Shown piece by piece: positions 27,564-36,258 of a stretch of 64,000 nt of DNA. The DNA is from Flavobacterium coralii. GTDB lineage: Bacteria > Bacteroidota > Bacteroidia > Flavobacteriales > Flavobacteriaceae. Below the pieces are notes generated by a model. That model was given only the letters and a program-made list of their open reading frames with translations, was not told the origin of the DNA and searched no databases. The DNA lies in the NCBI RefSeq assembly GCF_019891545.1, contig NZ_JAHDIU010000007.1, positions 62,001-126,000 of the forward strand, in the 5' to 3' direction. Made by a program: the position numbers and the translations under genes. How positions within the stretch are numbered: the stretch's first letter is position 1; each line of letters begins with the position of its first letter.

Positions 27564-28108
27564 ACCGGCCTTGCATTTTCAAGATTAGGCAAAACGGTGT
27601 CTTTAGATGATATGATATAATCATCGCTATCCATCCCCCAGTCGATACCAATAGCGGGGTCATTATATATTATACCTCCTTCAGATTCTTTATTGTAGTA
27701 ATTATCGCACTTGTAAAAGAAAACAACTGTCTCACTCAATACCAAAAAGCCGTGTGCAAATCCGCGTGGCACAAAAAGCTGCCTGTGGTTCTCTGCCGAA
27801 AGCTTTACCGCCACATGCTTTCCGAAAGTTGGCGAACCCTGGCGAACATCTACAGCCACATCCAGCACCTCGCCGTGTATAACGCGCACAAGCTTAGCCT
27901 GGGCATGCTCTCCCGTTTGGTAATGCAAACCTCGCAGCACCCCCCTCACCGAATAAGACTGGTTATCCTGCACAAAATGTACCTGCTGACCCGTTATATC
28001 GGCAAAGCGTTTTTCGTTATAGCTCTCCATAAAATACCCGCGCTCATCAGGTATAACATTAGGCTCTATAATAAAGCAGCCTTTCAGGCTGGTTTCTTTA
28101 ACTGTCAT
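27557..28108 (-). CDS. rfbC: dTDP-4-dehydrorhamnose 3,5-epimerase
   Basis: A 183-residue cupin-fold enzyme with PDERGYFMESYNEKRF, VLRGLHYQTGEHAQAKLVRV (catalytic His in GLHYQ) and FVPRGFAHGFLVLSE. It epimerises C3 and C5 of dTDP-4-dehydro-6-deoxyglucose. One base separates it from rfbA, and it overlaps rfbD by 7 bases. Confidence 0.96.
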   Translation of the reverse strand: MTVKETSLKGCFIIEPNVIPDERGYFMESYNEKRFADITGQQVHFVQDNQSYSVRGVLRGLHYQTGEHAQAKLVRVIHGEVLDVAVDVRQGSPTFGKHVAVKLSAENHRQLFVPRGFAHGFLVLSETVVFFYKCDNYYNKESEGGIIYNDPAIGIDWGMDSDDYIISSKDTVLPNLENARPVW

Positions 28109-28109
28109 A

Positions 28110-28970
28110 TTATGCTATTAAACTCATCAGGTGCCTGCCGTACCCGCTCTTTAAAAGCGGCTCTGCAAGCGCCGTTAATTCTTCTTTGGAAATATATCCC
28201 ATTTTATAAGCGGCCTCTTCTATAGCGCCTATTTTAAGCCCCTGTCGCTCTTCTATTACCTGCACGAACTGTCCTGCCTGCATAAGCGAATTAAACGTGC
28301 CCGTATCAAGCCATGCAGTGCCCCTGTCCAGTATACTCACCTTTAACCTGCCGCGCTTAAGATATTCTTTATTAACGTCGGTAATCTCGAGTTCGCCGCG
28401 GTGGCTGGGTTGTATGTTTGCTGCAATATCCAGCACTTCATTATCATAAAAATAAATGCCCGGCACCGCAAAGTTAGATTTTGGCTTTTCGGGTTTTTCT
28501 TCAATAGACAGTACTTTACCGTCTTTATCAAAATCTACCACGCCATAACGTTCAGGGTCATGCACATGGTAGGCATATATAATGCCGCCTTCGGGGTTGT
28601 TGTTACTCTGCAAAAGGTCGGCAAGCCCGGTACCGTAAAAAATGTTATCGCCCAGTATAAGCGCCACTTTATCGTTACCCACAAACTCTTTCCCTATTAT
28701 AAAAGCCTCTGCAAGACCATTGGGATTTTCCTGCACGGCATACTCAAAACGGCAACCCAGCTTGCTGCCATCGCCCAGCAGGTGACGGAACAGCGGCAGG
28801 TCGTGCGGAGTGGAAATGATAAGTATTTCCCTTATTCCTGCCCACATAAGCGTGCTTAGCGGGTAGTATATCATAGGCTTATCATAAATAGGCATAAGCT
28901 GCTTGCTCACTGCCAGCGTAAGCGGATGCAGCCTGGTGCCCGATCCTCCTGCTAAAATTATTCCTTTCAT
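28110..28970 (-). CDS. rfbA: Glucose-1-phosphate thymidylyltransferase
   Basis: A 286-residue nucleotidyltransferase, the first step of dTDP-rhamnose synthesis: dTTP + glucose-1-phosphate. The signature [20 protein letters not shown] is at residues 8-27, with LGDNIFYG near 108 and the sugar-binding EEKPEKPKS. It overlaps rfbB by 4 bases. Length and motifs are standard. Confidence 0.97.
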   Translation of the reverse strand: MKGIILAGGSGTRLHPLTLAVSKQLMPIYDKPMIYYPLSTLMWAGIREILIISTPHDLPLFRHLLGDGSKLGCRFEYAVQENPNGLAEAFIIGKEFVGNDKVALILGDNIFYGTGLADLLQSNNNPEGGIIYAYHVHDPERYGVVDFDKDGKVLSIEEKPEKPKSNFAVPGIYFYDNEVLDIAANIQPSHRGELEITDVNKEYLKRGRLKVSILDRGTAWLDTGTFNSLMQAGQFVQVIEERQGLKIGAIEEAAYKMGYISKEELTALAEPLLKSGYGRHLMSLIA

Positions 28971-29983
28971 GCTTTATTATATTTTGCAAGGTACCATTCT
29001 ATCGTCTTAACAATACCCGATTCAAAATTTTCATCAGCTTTCCAGCCCAGCTCACTTTCTATCTTATTGGCGTCTATTGCATAACGCAGGTCGTGCCCCG
29101 GCCTGTCGGTAACAAAAGTTATCTGCTCTTTATAGCTGCCGCTTTCTCTCGGAGCCATACTATCAAGCAGTTCACAAATTTTGTTGGCAATGTATAAGTT
29201 GTTACGCTCGTTCCTGCCGCCAATGTTATAGGTTTCACCCGCCTTACCATTTTTATATACCAGCTCTATGCCCTTGCAATGGTCCAGCACATAAAGCCAG
29301 TCGCGCACGTTCATCCCGTTTCCGTAAATAGGGATGTTCTGCCCTGATATGGCTTTACGAATAATGGTGGGTATCAGCTTTTCGTCGTGCTGCTTCGGCC
29401 CATAATTATTAGAACAGTTGGTGGTAACCACATCCATGCCGTAGGTATGGTAGTAGCTGCGCACTATCATGTCGCTGCCTGCCTTGCTTGCGCTATACGG
29501 GCTGTTTGGCGCATAAGCTGTTTCTTCTGTAAAGAGCCCTTCTTCGCCCAGCGTGCCATATACCTCATCTGTAGAGATATGATGAAAACGGCAGCCTTTG
29601 TAATCTTCTTTATATTGATGCGGGGCATCCATCCAATATTTCCTTGCTGTTTCCAGCAGGTTGAATGTACCCAGCACATTGGTTTTTATAAATGCCTCAG
29701 GGCCTGAAATAGAATTATCAACATGCGATTCTGCCGCAAAATGGATTACCCCCCGTATATCGTGATCTTTAAACAGCGACTCCAGGAATGGCCTGTCGCA
29801 GATATCGCCCTGAATGAACAGATAATCTGCATTACCCTCAATTTCGGTCAGGTTATCCTTATCGCCGGCATAGGTTAGCAGGTCGAGGTTAATTATTTTG
29901 CAACCCGGATTAGCGGCTAAAAAATGCACTATAAAATTTGAGCCAATAAATCCTGCTCCTCCTGTTATTAATATATTATTCAT
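28967..29983 (-). CDS. rfbB: dTDP-glucose 4,6-dehydratase
   Basis: From the ATG at 29983 the protein has 338 residues. It carries [12 protein letters not shown] (NAD-binding), STDEVYG and the catalytic YSASKAGSD. It converts dTDP-glucose to dTDP-4-dehydro-6-deoxyglucose. The frame is open three codons further upstream to a TTG, but the ATG directly before the NAD-binding strand is the normal family start. It overlaps the Wzz-like gene by 8 bases. Confidence 0.96.
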   Translation of the reverse strand: MNNILITGGAGFIGSNFIVHFLAANPGCKIINLDLLTYAGDKDNLTEIEGNADYLFIQGDICDRPFLESLFKDHDIRGVIHFAAESHVDNSISGPEAFIKTNVLGTFNLLETARKYWMDAPHQYKEDYKGCRFHHISTDEVYGTLGEEGLFTEETAYAPNSPYSASKAGSDMIVRSYYHTYGMDVVTTNCSNNYGPKQHDEKLIPTIIRKAISGQNIPIYGNGMNVRDWLYVLDHCKGIELVYKNGKAGETYNIGGRNERNNLYIANKICELLDSMAPRESGSYKEQITFVTDRPGHDLRYAIDANKIESELGWKADENFESGIVKTIEWYLAKYNKA

Positions 29984-30968
29984 TACTGGCAATCTTTTTT
30001 CTTTTATTTATTTGTTTTTTATAATAGGCTATGAATAAAGATATAAAAACAAACAGCATGATAAATATGAAAGGAACTATATATTTCATCTTGCCGGATG
30101 TAAAAGATTTTTTCTTAATATTAAGCATGGTACTGCTTGGCTTAATTATATTTTCGTAATTAACCTTTTTTATCATGTTGTTACCCTGCTCTTCTACCAG
30201 CTCTGCCTTTGTTTTTATCAGTTCATTAAACTGCGTATTGGTATTGTAATACACAAGGTTTTCGCCTGCCGCTCTTGCATCTTTATTAAATGTATTGATT
30301 ATGGCATCTATCTGGGCAATTATACTGTCTTTGGCTTTAATCTCCGCATCAAGGTTTTTTTGCCATTGTTGCTTAATTTCACCATAATATTTATCTGCAT
30401 TCAGATAGGCAAGTATCGGGTTAACCACCTCATCCGCATCAGCTTTGCCGGAGGTGGTAATAGTGACAAGGTGCTGCGGATAGTTACGGGCAGTAGCCAT
30501 GTCTTTCAGTGTTTCCTCAACACTGGCATTTTCAGCCAAAATCCTGAATAATTGCAAATTGCGTTCATGATCTTTTTCAGATTCAATGAAATCATAAACT
30601 TCCACTATTGGCTCAACTTCCATTTCTATAAATATACCAGGATCTTTGATGCCAATGCCCTGCAAAAACTCTTCATCCCGCGTTTGAGATTTAGACGTTA
30701 AAAGTTCAGCCGTTTCATACAGGTAATCTACACTTTTAAAGTTTGGTATTACTATCAGTTTTTGCTCATAGGTTTTTTTACCCTTATCAAAATAATAGCC
30801 AAGTGCTCCACCGGCAATAAATAAAACTGCCAATACAATTATATTGCGCTTAAGAAACAATATACCATCAAAGAAATAATCGTTAGCGCGGGATGCATAT
30901 CCTCTTAATCGGTCTGACACCCTAACCATGTCTATTTCCTGATCCCTGTTGTGCTGATAGTTTTCCAT
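29976..30968 (-). CDS. Wzz-like polysaccharide chain-length determinant
   Basis: A 330-residue protein with a membrane helix near residues 38-58, a long helical periplasmic part, and a second helix near 302-318 followed by a short Lys-rich tail. This is the Wzz/PCP-1 layout, without a tyrosine-kinase domain. It would set polymer length together with a Wzy protein. It lies 5 bases after the DUF6909-like gene and leads into the rfb genes. No Wza-type export channel is visible nearby. Confidence 0.87.
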   Translation of the reverse strand: MENYQHNRDQEIDMVRVSDRLRGYASRANDYFFDGILFLKRNIIVLAVLFIAGGALGYYFDKGKKTYEQKLIVIPNFKSVDYLYETAELLTSKSQTRDEEFLQGIGIKDPGIFIEMEVEPIVEVYDFIESEKDHERNLQLFRILAENASVEETLKDMATARNYPQHLVTITTSGKADADEVVNPILAYLNADKYYGEIKQQWQKNLDAEIKAKDSIIAQIDAIINTFNKDARAAGENLVYYNTNTQFNELIKTKAELVEEQGNNMIKKVNYENIIKPSSTMLNIKKKSFTSGKMKYIVPFIFIMLFVFISLFIAYYKKQINKRKKIASNE

Positions 30969-30973
30969 TACTG

Positions 30974-32668
30974 TTATTTGCAGTTAAAAATTTGTTCCAG
31001 TATTTTTATTGTTATCAGGTATGTAGGCTTAACTCCTGTAGTCCCCAAGCCACCTGATGCAAGCGTGCTGCCGGTTTCAAGTGGGTTATCCGATGCATAA
31101 TAGGCATAGCGCACTTTAACATCAGGGTTAATACTTTTCCTGATTTTTGAAGCCGACTGTATGGCTTTCTGGTAATAGGCGCCTTCCATTTCAAGCCCAA
31201 TAACGCCCCAAGTAGAGCGGTTAAAGAATTTGAGAAGGTCGCGGTTTTGCAACGATGTACCCAAAACAGTTACCATAGGGCCGCTGTAAACCGGTATACC
31301 CTGCCCTTCCAGCATTTCTGCCTTCAGTTCGTTTTCAAATGGGTAATTATCACCCGTACCTTCGTTTATGTGTGCAGACGGTATCATTATATCGCCCTTA
31401 TTTCCTTCCAGTATCCCTGCTTTACCCATTATAGAAACCGATACCACGTTAAGGAATGTTTTGGTATCATCCTCTTTATATGGCTTTAAAAGTTCGTCGA
31501 TGGTTTCATACGCCTGCTCGCCAAAGGCATAGTCCATGACTACTATAACAGGCTTTTCTTCTCCAACCTGCGCATTGGGGAATGCCGTAAGCGAAAAATC
31601 AATTTTGGCAGCATCAAATATCTGCACATCTATATTAGTACCCGATGTATCGGGCATAGCTATCATACCATTTTGCAGGGCAAATTCTTCTACTTTGTTG
31701 CGAAGCTCTGCATTACCTGATTTGCTGAGGTCTTCATAAATATAAAAGTCAGGCTTGCCTTTGTACTTGCCCTTGTGCACATGCGTAGCAAATATAGAAT
31801 TCATTACACTGTGCATGTTTGCGCTGATGATATGTATAGGCCTTTGCAGCAGTCCGTTTTGTTTTAGTACCGCCTTAATGTTATCGGCCCATATCTCGCC
31901 GTGTATGTGGTGCCCCAGCCTTTCGCGTAATATCGGGCTAAAGGTGATAGCACGTTTAGGGCCGCCTAGCGCCTCATCTATAGCAAGCTTACCCAGCCAG
32001 TATATTACATGCAGGAACCTGTCGGGCGTTTCGGTATTACCAAAAGCATCATAAATGTCTGTAACTTCGGCAAATGTGCGCCCCAGTATATTTGAAACGT
32101 GCGATATGGCTGTTTCGCGTTCCTCAAGGTTCAGTTTTTTATTCTGCAAAATAACCTGCTCCAGCTTTTGCCAGTCGCGCGTCATCTCGCCATTCTCATC
32201 AATAAGTACCCTGTTGCGTATCTTGTGCGACTCTATAAATACAAACGTAAGGTGGGTAAGGATGTCATAAATATCCGATCTTCCCCTTGTTATCTCAACG
32301 TTCATCTGCTCCTCATCTATGCGGTAGCAGTTGCGCCTTCTTTTTGGCGGTACAATAGCCTTAAAATGCGACTTTGAATATCCTTCGTCTGATGTAAGGT
32401 TTATAAAGCGGCACTGCTCTATGCCCACAGGTAAACGCTCTATAACATAAAGCAGCCCGTTAAGTTCTGCTTTTTCTTCGGCGATGGAGCCGTATATTTC
32501 CGGGCGAAGGTCTAAAAGTGCCTCGCGCAGTGTCTCTCCCGATATACCCATTGGCTTGTAAAAGCCGCGGTTAAACAGGTGACGCATGGTTATGTATAAA
32601 CGCTCTATGGCAGCAGAAGATTCCTGTGCCCTGGTGCGTGATATATTTTTTAATTTCTGCATTCTCAT
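30974..32668 (-). CDS. DUF6909-like protein, C-terminal part resembling nucleoside phosphorylases
   Basis: A 564-residue soluble protein. The N-terminal 250 residues are helical with no motif I know. The C-terminal part (about 275-560) has an alternating hydrophobic-strand pattern and segments like those of the phosphorylase/nucleosidase superfamily: VSIMGKAGILEGNKGDIMIPS and GLEMEGAYYQKAI, the latter like the EMEG ligand loop of AMP nucleosidase and MTA/SAH nucleosidase. The DUF6909 name is from memory. A TACATTTG box (32683-32690, minus strand) lies 14 bases before the start. It precedes the polysaccharide locus by 5 bases. Confidence 0.75.
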   Translation of the reverse strand: MRMQKLKNISRTRAQESSAAIERLYITMRHLFNRGFYKPMGISGETLREALLDLRPEIYGSIAEEKAELNGLLYVIERLPVGIEQCRFINLTSDEGYSKSHFKAIVPPKRRRNCYRIDEEQMNVEITRGRSDIYDILTHLTFVFIESHKIRNRVLIDENGEMTRDWQKLEQVILQNKKLNLEERETAISHVSNILGRTFAEVTDIYDAFGNTETPDRFLHVIYWLGKLAIDEALGGPKRAITFSPILRERLGHHIHGEIWADNIKAVLKQNGLLQRPIHIISANMHSVMNSIFATHVHKGKYKGKPDFYIYEDLSKSGNAELRNKVEEFALQNGMIAMPDTSGTNIDVQIFDAAKIDFSLTAFPNAQVGEEKPVIVVMDYAFGEQAYETIDELLKPYKEDDTKTFLNVVSVSIMGKAGILEGNKGDIMIPSAHINEGTGDNYPFENELKAEMLEGQGIPVYSGPMVTVLGTSLQNRDLLKFFNRSTWGVIGLEMEGAYYQKAIQSASKIRKSINPDVKVRYAYYASDNPLETGSTLASGGLGTTGVKPTYLITIKILEQIFNCK

Positions 32669-32716
32669 TTGTGTTTTGTGAGCAAATGTAGGATTTTTAT
32701 TTTTAACAGTTTATTA

Positions 32717-34204
32717 TTAAAAACTACTCAATACATCCGCAATTTTCCTGTCATTGCTAAGCCTGGGCAGCTTGTTTTGCCCGCCAAGTTTGCCGATGGA
32801 CTTCATGTACTCCTGAAAGCCGTTTTTTGCAACAGGAGTTATTACTACTGTGCGGAGTATGTTACCTTTTATAAGGTCGTCATAATACACATTCTGTTTG
32901 CGCAGAGCAGCATCTATCTTAAGGGCAAAAGCATCCATATCCTGCGGCTCCTGCTCAAACTCGATGAACCACTCATGATACGGCAGTCCGCTTTCAGGGT
33001 TAATTTGCGGGGCTACGGTAAATTCGTTCACCCTTACATTAGTTCCTTCCATCGCTTCATTAAGGGCGCTTTCTACCTCTTTGCCAATTACGTGTTCGCC
33101 AAACGCAGATATAAAATGTTTTATCCTTCCGGTAACAATAACCCTGTAGGGTTTTAAAGAGGTAAACTGTACTGTATCGCCTGTATTGTAAGCCCAAAGT
33201 CCGGCGTTAGTGGATATGATGAGCACATAGTTTATGCCCTGCTCTACCTCGCCGATTGTGTAACGCTTCGGTTGATCGGTAAAGAACTCATCCGACTTTA
33301 TAAACTCGTAAAAAATACCTGAATTCAGCAACAAAAGCATTCCCCTGTCGCCCTGCCTGTCCTGGTAGGCAAAAAAGCCTTCGGAAGCGGGAAACAGCTC
33401 AATGCTATCAACCCTCCGCCCGATGAGGTTTTCAAATTTGGCACGGTAGGGTTCATAATTAACCCCGCCATAAATAAACAGGCTGAAGTTCTTAAAGATA
33501 TCGCCCACTTTTTTATTGCCCTTTTGTTGCAGCCTTTCAAAATACATTTGCACCCATGAGGGTATGCCCGAAATAACAGTCATATCTTCCTTATAGGTTT
33601 CCTCTACAATGGCGTCAACTTTTATTTCCCAATCGTCTATAGTGTTGGTTTCCCAGCTTGGCATACGGTTGCGCTGCAGGTAGCCCGGTACGTAGTGGGC
33701 TACTATACCGCTGAGGCGGCCGAATTTTATCCCGTTTTTTTCTTCGAGTACGGGGCTGCCCTGCAAAAAAATCATCTTGCCGTCTACAAAAGCCGAATTA
33801 CCTGTTTCGTGGATGTACATAAGGATGGCGTTGCGTGCCGCCTGTATGTGATAGGGCATTGATGCTGCCGTAAGCGGTATATATTTTGCCCCGGAGGTAG
33901 TGCCCGATGTCTTGGCAAAATACAGCGGCCTGCCGGGCCACAGTATATCAGGTTCGCCCTTAACTACCCGCTCAATGTAGGGTTTCAGGTCTTCATAATC
34001 CCTAACGGGTAGGTTGTCCTGAAAGTCTTTATAGCTTTTTATAGCACTAAAATTATGGTCTTTGCCAAATGCCGTGTTGCGGGCATCAGAAATCAGTTTA
34101 CTGAATACCTGCTGTTGTACCTCAACGGGTTTAGAAGCCCATTTTTGGGTATCTTTATATACTTTTAAGGCAAACAGCTTGGCAGCAAACGATTTTAAAG
34201 ACAT
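32717..34204 (-). CDS. GH3 family acyl-acid amido synthetase-like protein
   Basis: A 495-residue protein of the GH3 fold (ANL adenylating superfamily). ATP-binding motif TSGTTSGAKYIPLT near residues 103-116, SAFGEHVIGKEVE near 368-380 and ELFPASEGFFAYQ near 265-277 are clear. Plant GH3 enzymes join amino acids to hormones; the bacterial substrate is unknown. It follows the SdpI-like gene by 13 bases and is probably co-transcribed with it and the M23 peptidase. Confidence 0.9.
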   Translation of the reverse strand: MSLKSFAAKLFALKVYKDTQKWASKPVEVQQQVFSKLISDARNTAFGKDHNFSAIKSYKDFQDNLPVRDYEDLKPYIERVVKGEPDILWPGRPLYFAKTSGTTSGAKYIPLTAASMPYHIQAARNAILMYIHETGNSAFVDGKMIFLQGSPVLEEKNGIKFGRLSGIVAHYVPGYLQRNRMPSWETNTIDDWEIKVDAIVEETYKEDMTVISGIPSWVQMYFERLQQKGNKKVGDIFKNFSLFIYGGVNYEPYRAKFENLIGRRVDSIELFPASEGFFAYQDRQGDRGMLLLLNSGIFYEFIKSDEFFTDQPKRYTIGEVEQGINYVLIISTNAGLWAYNTGDTVQFTSLKPYRVIVTGRIKHFISAFGEHVIGKEVESALNEAMEGTNVRVNEFTVAPQINPESGLPYHEWFIEFEQEPQDMDAFALKIDAALRKQNVYYDDLIKGNILRTVVITPVAKNGFQEYMKSIGKLGGQNKLPRLSNDRKIADVLSSF

Positions 34205-34217
34205 AAGCAGGTGTTAG

Positions 34218-34571
34218 TTAATCAGGAAATTTTGTTTTAAGTGCTTTTTCGGTAGCATAAAATATATATACTGCACCAAGTATCAATAAAGCTACTCCCG
34301 AAATAACAATAAATTCTTGGTTTTCTATAAATAATACGTTTATAATGCCCGTAATTAAAAGCACCATGCTTACCCATAGCATTTTAACTGATGAACAGCG
34401 CTGTGCAAAATCCCATGCCTGCTGCGATTTCATAGATCGGGAAGTCCTGTAGCCATACAGGTAGTTGATACCCCTTGGCGAAAACAATATCATCAGTAAA
34501 GCTGATGCCAGTAGTATTACCCCTACCAGAAAAGCAGTATTAGAGATAAAGTTTTCTAAAGTTTGTTCCAT
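34218..34571 (-). CDS. SdpI-like membrane protein
   Basis: From the ATG at 34571 the protein has 117 residues and three membrane helices. The GYRTSRSMKSQQAWDFAQRC segment between helices 1 and 2 matches the SdpI/YhfL family, named for the Bacillus immunity protein against SdpC. An upstream TTG (34580) is inside the peptidase gene; the ATG is one base after that gene's stop and is preferred. No toxin gene is nearby, so immunity is not implied. Confidence 0.8.
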   Translation of the reverse strand: MEQTLENFISNTAFLVGVILLASALLMILFSPRGINYLYGYRTSRSMKSQQAWDFAQRCSSVKMLWVSMVLLITGIINVLFIENQEFIVISGVALLILGAVYIFYATEKALKTKFPD

Positions 34572-34572
34572 A

Positions 34573-35442
34573 CTACTCAAAATTTATGTATTGTGTCGGG
34601 TTTATCGGGTAGCCATCCTTCCACAATTCAAAATGCAGGTGCACACCGGTTGACTGCGAACCTGTGCTGCCGGCCAGCGCAATCGCCTCCCCTGAACGCA
34701 CCACATCGCCCTGCTCTTTGGTTAATGCCGCACAATGCTTGTAAACTGATATAATACCGTCTTTATGGCGGAGGATAATTACATGCCCGTTGGTTGGCGT
34801 CCAGTCGGCAAACAGTACCGTTCCTGCCGCAACCGATTTAATGGGGGTATCTTTAGCCAGTGCAATATCTACTGCAAAATGTTTGTTCTTGCTGCTGTAA
34901 GGCTCTGTAATGTGGCCTTTAACCGGGGCAAAAAGCACCAGGCCAACACGCGGCTGGGCTTCTTCAAACAGGTTATACTTATCCTCCAGCGCCACTTCCT
35001 CCCGCAGCTTAAGGTCGGCTTCAGAAGGTTTCATGTCAATATCCGGATGCTCTTTCTGCTCCGGCACATAAATAGAGTCACGGCTCAGTTTACCGCTTTC
35101 AAGGTCGCCCGTAAGTACTTTTTTAATCGAGGCCATATAGGCTTTCTCTGCCTCCAACTCCCGCAATAGCGAATCTGATTTTATAGCATTCTGGGTAGCT
35201 TCGCGCTTTAGCTGCGTAGAAGAATAGCCGGGGATATATTCGCGCAACGGGGTACCCGCAATAATGTAGGTAGTAAGGGTAATCATGATGATGCTTACCA
35301 CGGTAATTACCACAAACACATTCATAAGGTTAAGCCTCAGGGAAAATTTCTCCTCAAAGTTTTCCTCATCAAGTAGTACCAGCCGTATTTTGTTAAACAG
35401 CTTTTTTTTGATTACCTGCCTTTTAAGCCTTTTCTTCGACAT
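34573..35442 (-). CDS. M23 family peptidase (LytM-type), membrane-anchored
   Basis: A 289-residue protein with a cytoplasmic Lys/Arg-rich start, one membrane helix (about 38-62), a helical periplasmic stretch and a C-terminal LytM/M23 domain. Zinc ligands are present as HFAVDIA (HxxxD) and HLHFELW (HxH). Such enzymes cut peptidoglycan crosslinks or regulate amidases. A TATATTTG box (35460-35467, minus strand) lies 17 bases upstream. The SdpI-like gene begins one base after it ends. Confidence 0.93.
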   Translation of the reverse strand: MSKKRLKRQVIKKKLFNKIRLVLLDEENFEEKFSLRLNLMNVFVVITVVSIIMITLTTYIIAGTPLREYIPGYSSTQLKREATQNAIKSDSLLRELEAEKAYMASIKKVLTGDLESGKLSRDSIYVPEQKEHPDIDMKPSEADLKLREEVALEDKYNLFEEAQPRVGLVLFAPVKGHITEPYSSKNKHFAVDIALAKDTPIKSVAAGTVLFADWTPTNGHVIILRHKDGIISVYKHCAALTKEQGDVVRSGEAIALAGSTGSQSTGVHLHFELWKDGYPINPTQYINFE

Positions 35443-35565
35443 AGTAACGGTTTAATTCGCAAATATACTAATACTGCATTATAAAGAGATTTAATGCCTT
35501 AGAAACCTTACCTGCAATTTTGTTTTATTTAACGCAAACCACAATCAAATAATTGTCGTAAATAA

Positions 35566-35595
35566 TTGTAGTGTTTTAATTTATAGTTAACTTTG
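35566..35595 (+). promoter_or_regulatory. Predicted tatA promoter
   Basis: TAACTTTG (35588-35595) matches TAnnTTTG; TTG at 35566-35568 is 19 bases upstream, the expected -33 spacing. The tatA start is 47 bases downstream. This is one of the best-formed Bacteroidota promoters in the window. Confidence 0.55.
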
Positions 35596-35642
35596 TATCG
35601 TTTGAAATTGTTGTTTCAATATTAATTTAATTCTTATTTATC

Positions 35643-35837
35643 ATGTTTCAGAAATTCGGAGCCTTTGAAATAATTTTGATTGTTGTGGTTGTACTGCTTC
35701 TTTTCGGGGGCAAGAAAATACCGGAATTAATGAAGGGGCTTGGCTCCGGAATTAAGGAATTTAAAAATGCCGCTAAAGACGAGCCTAAGGCTGAAGCAGC
35801 CAAAAAGCAGCAGGCACAGGAAGAGAATAAACTTTAG
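35643..35837 (+). CDS. tatA: Sec-independent translocase TatA/TatE
   Basis: A 64-residue protein: short N-terminal membrane helix (residues 5-21), the [20 protein letters not shown] hinge and amphipathic helix, and a charged Lys/Glu/Gln tail. This is the standard TatA design for export of folded proteins through the twin-arginine pathway. TatC is not in the window. It stands alone with its own promoter and terminator. Confidence 0.95.
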   Translation: MFQKFGAFEIILIVVVVLLLFGGKKIPELMKGLGSGIKEFKNAAKDEPKAEAAKKQQAQEENKL

Positions 35838-35858
35838 TTTAAAACAATATCATTATAC

Positions 35859-35884
35859 ACCCCGCAGTAATGCGGGGTTTTTTG
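35859..35884 (+). terminator. Intrinsic terminator after tatA
   Basis: CCCCGCA (35860-35866) and TGCGGGG (35871-35877) form a perfect 7-bp stem with a GTAA loop, followed by TTTTTT. It begins 22 bases past the tatA stop. Confidence 0.9.
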
Positions 35885-35886
35885 TT

Positions 35887-36037
35887 ACAGCCATTTCGAC
35901 TGCGCTCAATGTGACAAGTAACTCAATATTCAGAAAGTTGAATTCATAATTTATTCTCCGAAACCCAAAACACGCAACCCGTAACGCGCAACAAAAAACA
36001 TCAGACATCGGACCACTGCCACGGCACCCTACAAAAC
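35887..36037. repeat. Dispersed-repeat fragment and low-complexity C/A-rich stretch
   Basis: The stretch opens with CATTTCGACTGCGCTCAATG (35891-35910), similar in style to the repeats at 42640-42660 and 53900-53980. Further on is a C/A-rich repeated pattern around ACACGCAACCCGTAACGCGC (35970-35989). No coding potential is visible. With the tex remnant next to it, this fills the 420-base gap between tatA and the propeller gene. Confidence 0.5.
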
Positions 36038-36257
36038 CATACTCAACGCTACCCTTTTGCGGGCTTCATCTACTTCAAGAACCTTTACCTGAACATACTG
36101 GTGCAGCTTTACTACTTCATTCAAATCGCTCACAAAGCCTTCTTTAAGCTACGATATATAAACCAGCCACTTTCCTTAATGCCGACATCCACAAAACAGC
36201 CAAAGGTCGTAATGTTGTTTACAATGCCGGGCAAAACTTTTTTATGTGTAAATCAAG
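36038..36257 (-). pseudogene. Decayed duplicate of the tex 3' end
   Basis: Positions 36038-36232 align with 37752-37947 inside tex. By eye I count 12 substitutions and one 1-base deletion (near 36168), about 93% identity, with weaker similarity to 36257. The deletion breaks the reading frame. The segment codes for part of the S1 RNA-binding domain of Tex and lies in the same orientation as the intact gene, on the far side of the propeller-protein gene. It is a leftover from an insertion or duplication at tex. Confidence 0.88.
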
Positions 36258-36258
36258 A

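Noticed and set aside
34218-34571. Immunity gene of a toxin pair, because of SdpI similarity
   Set aside because: No SdpC-like or other small toxin gene lies nearby; the neighbours are a peptidase and a GH3-like gene.
34572-34580. TTG start at 34580 for the SdpI-like gene
   Set aside because: It lies within the M23 gene; the ATG at 34571 is one base after that gene's stop.
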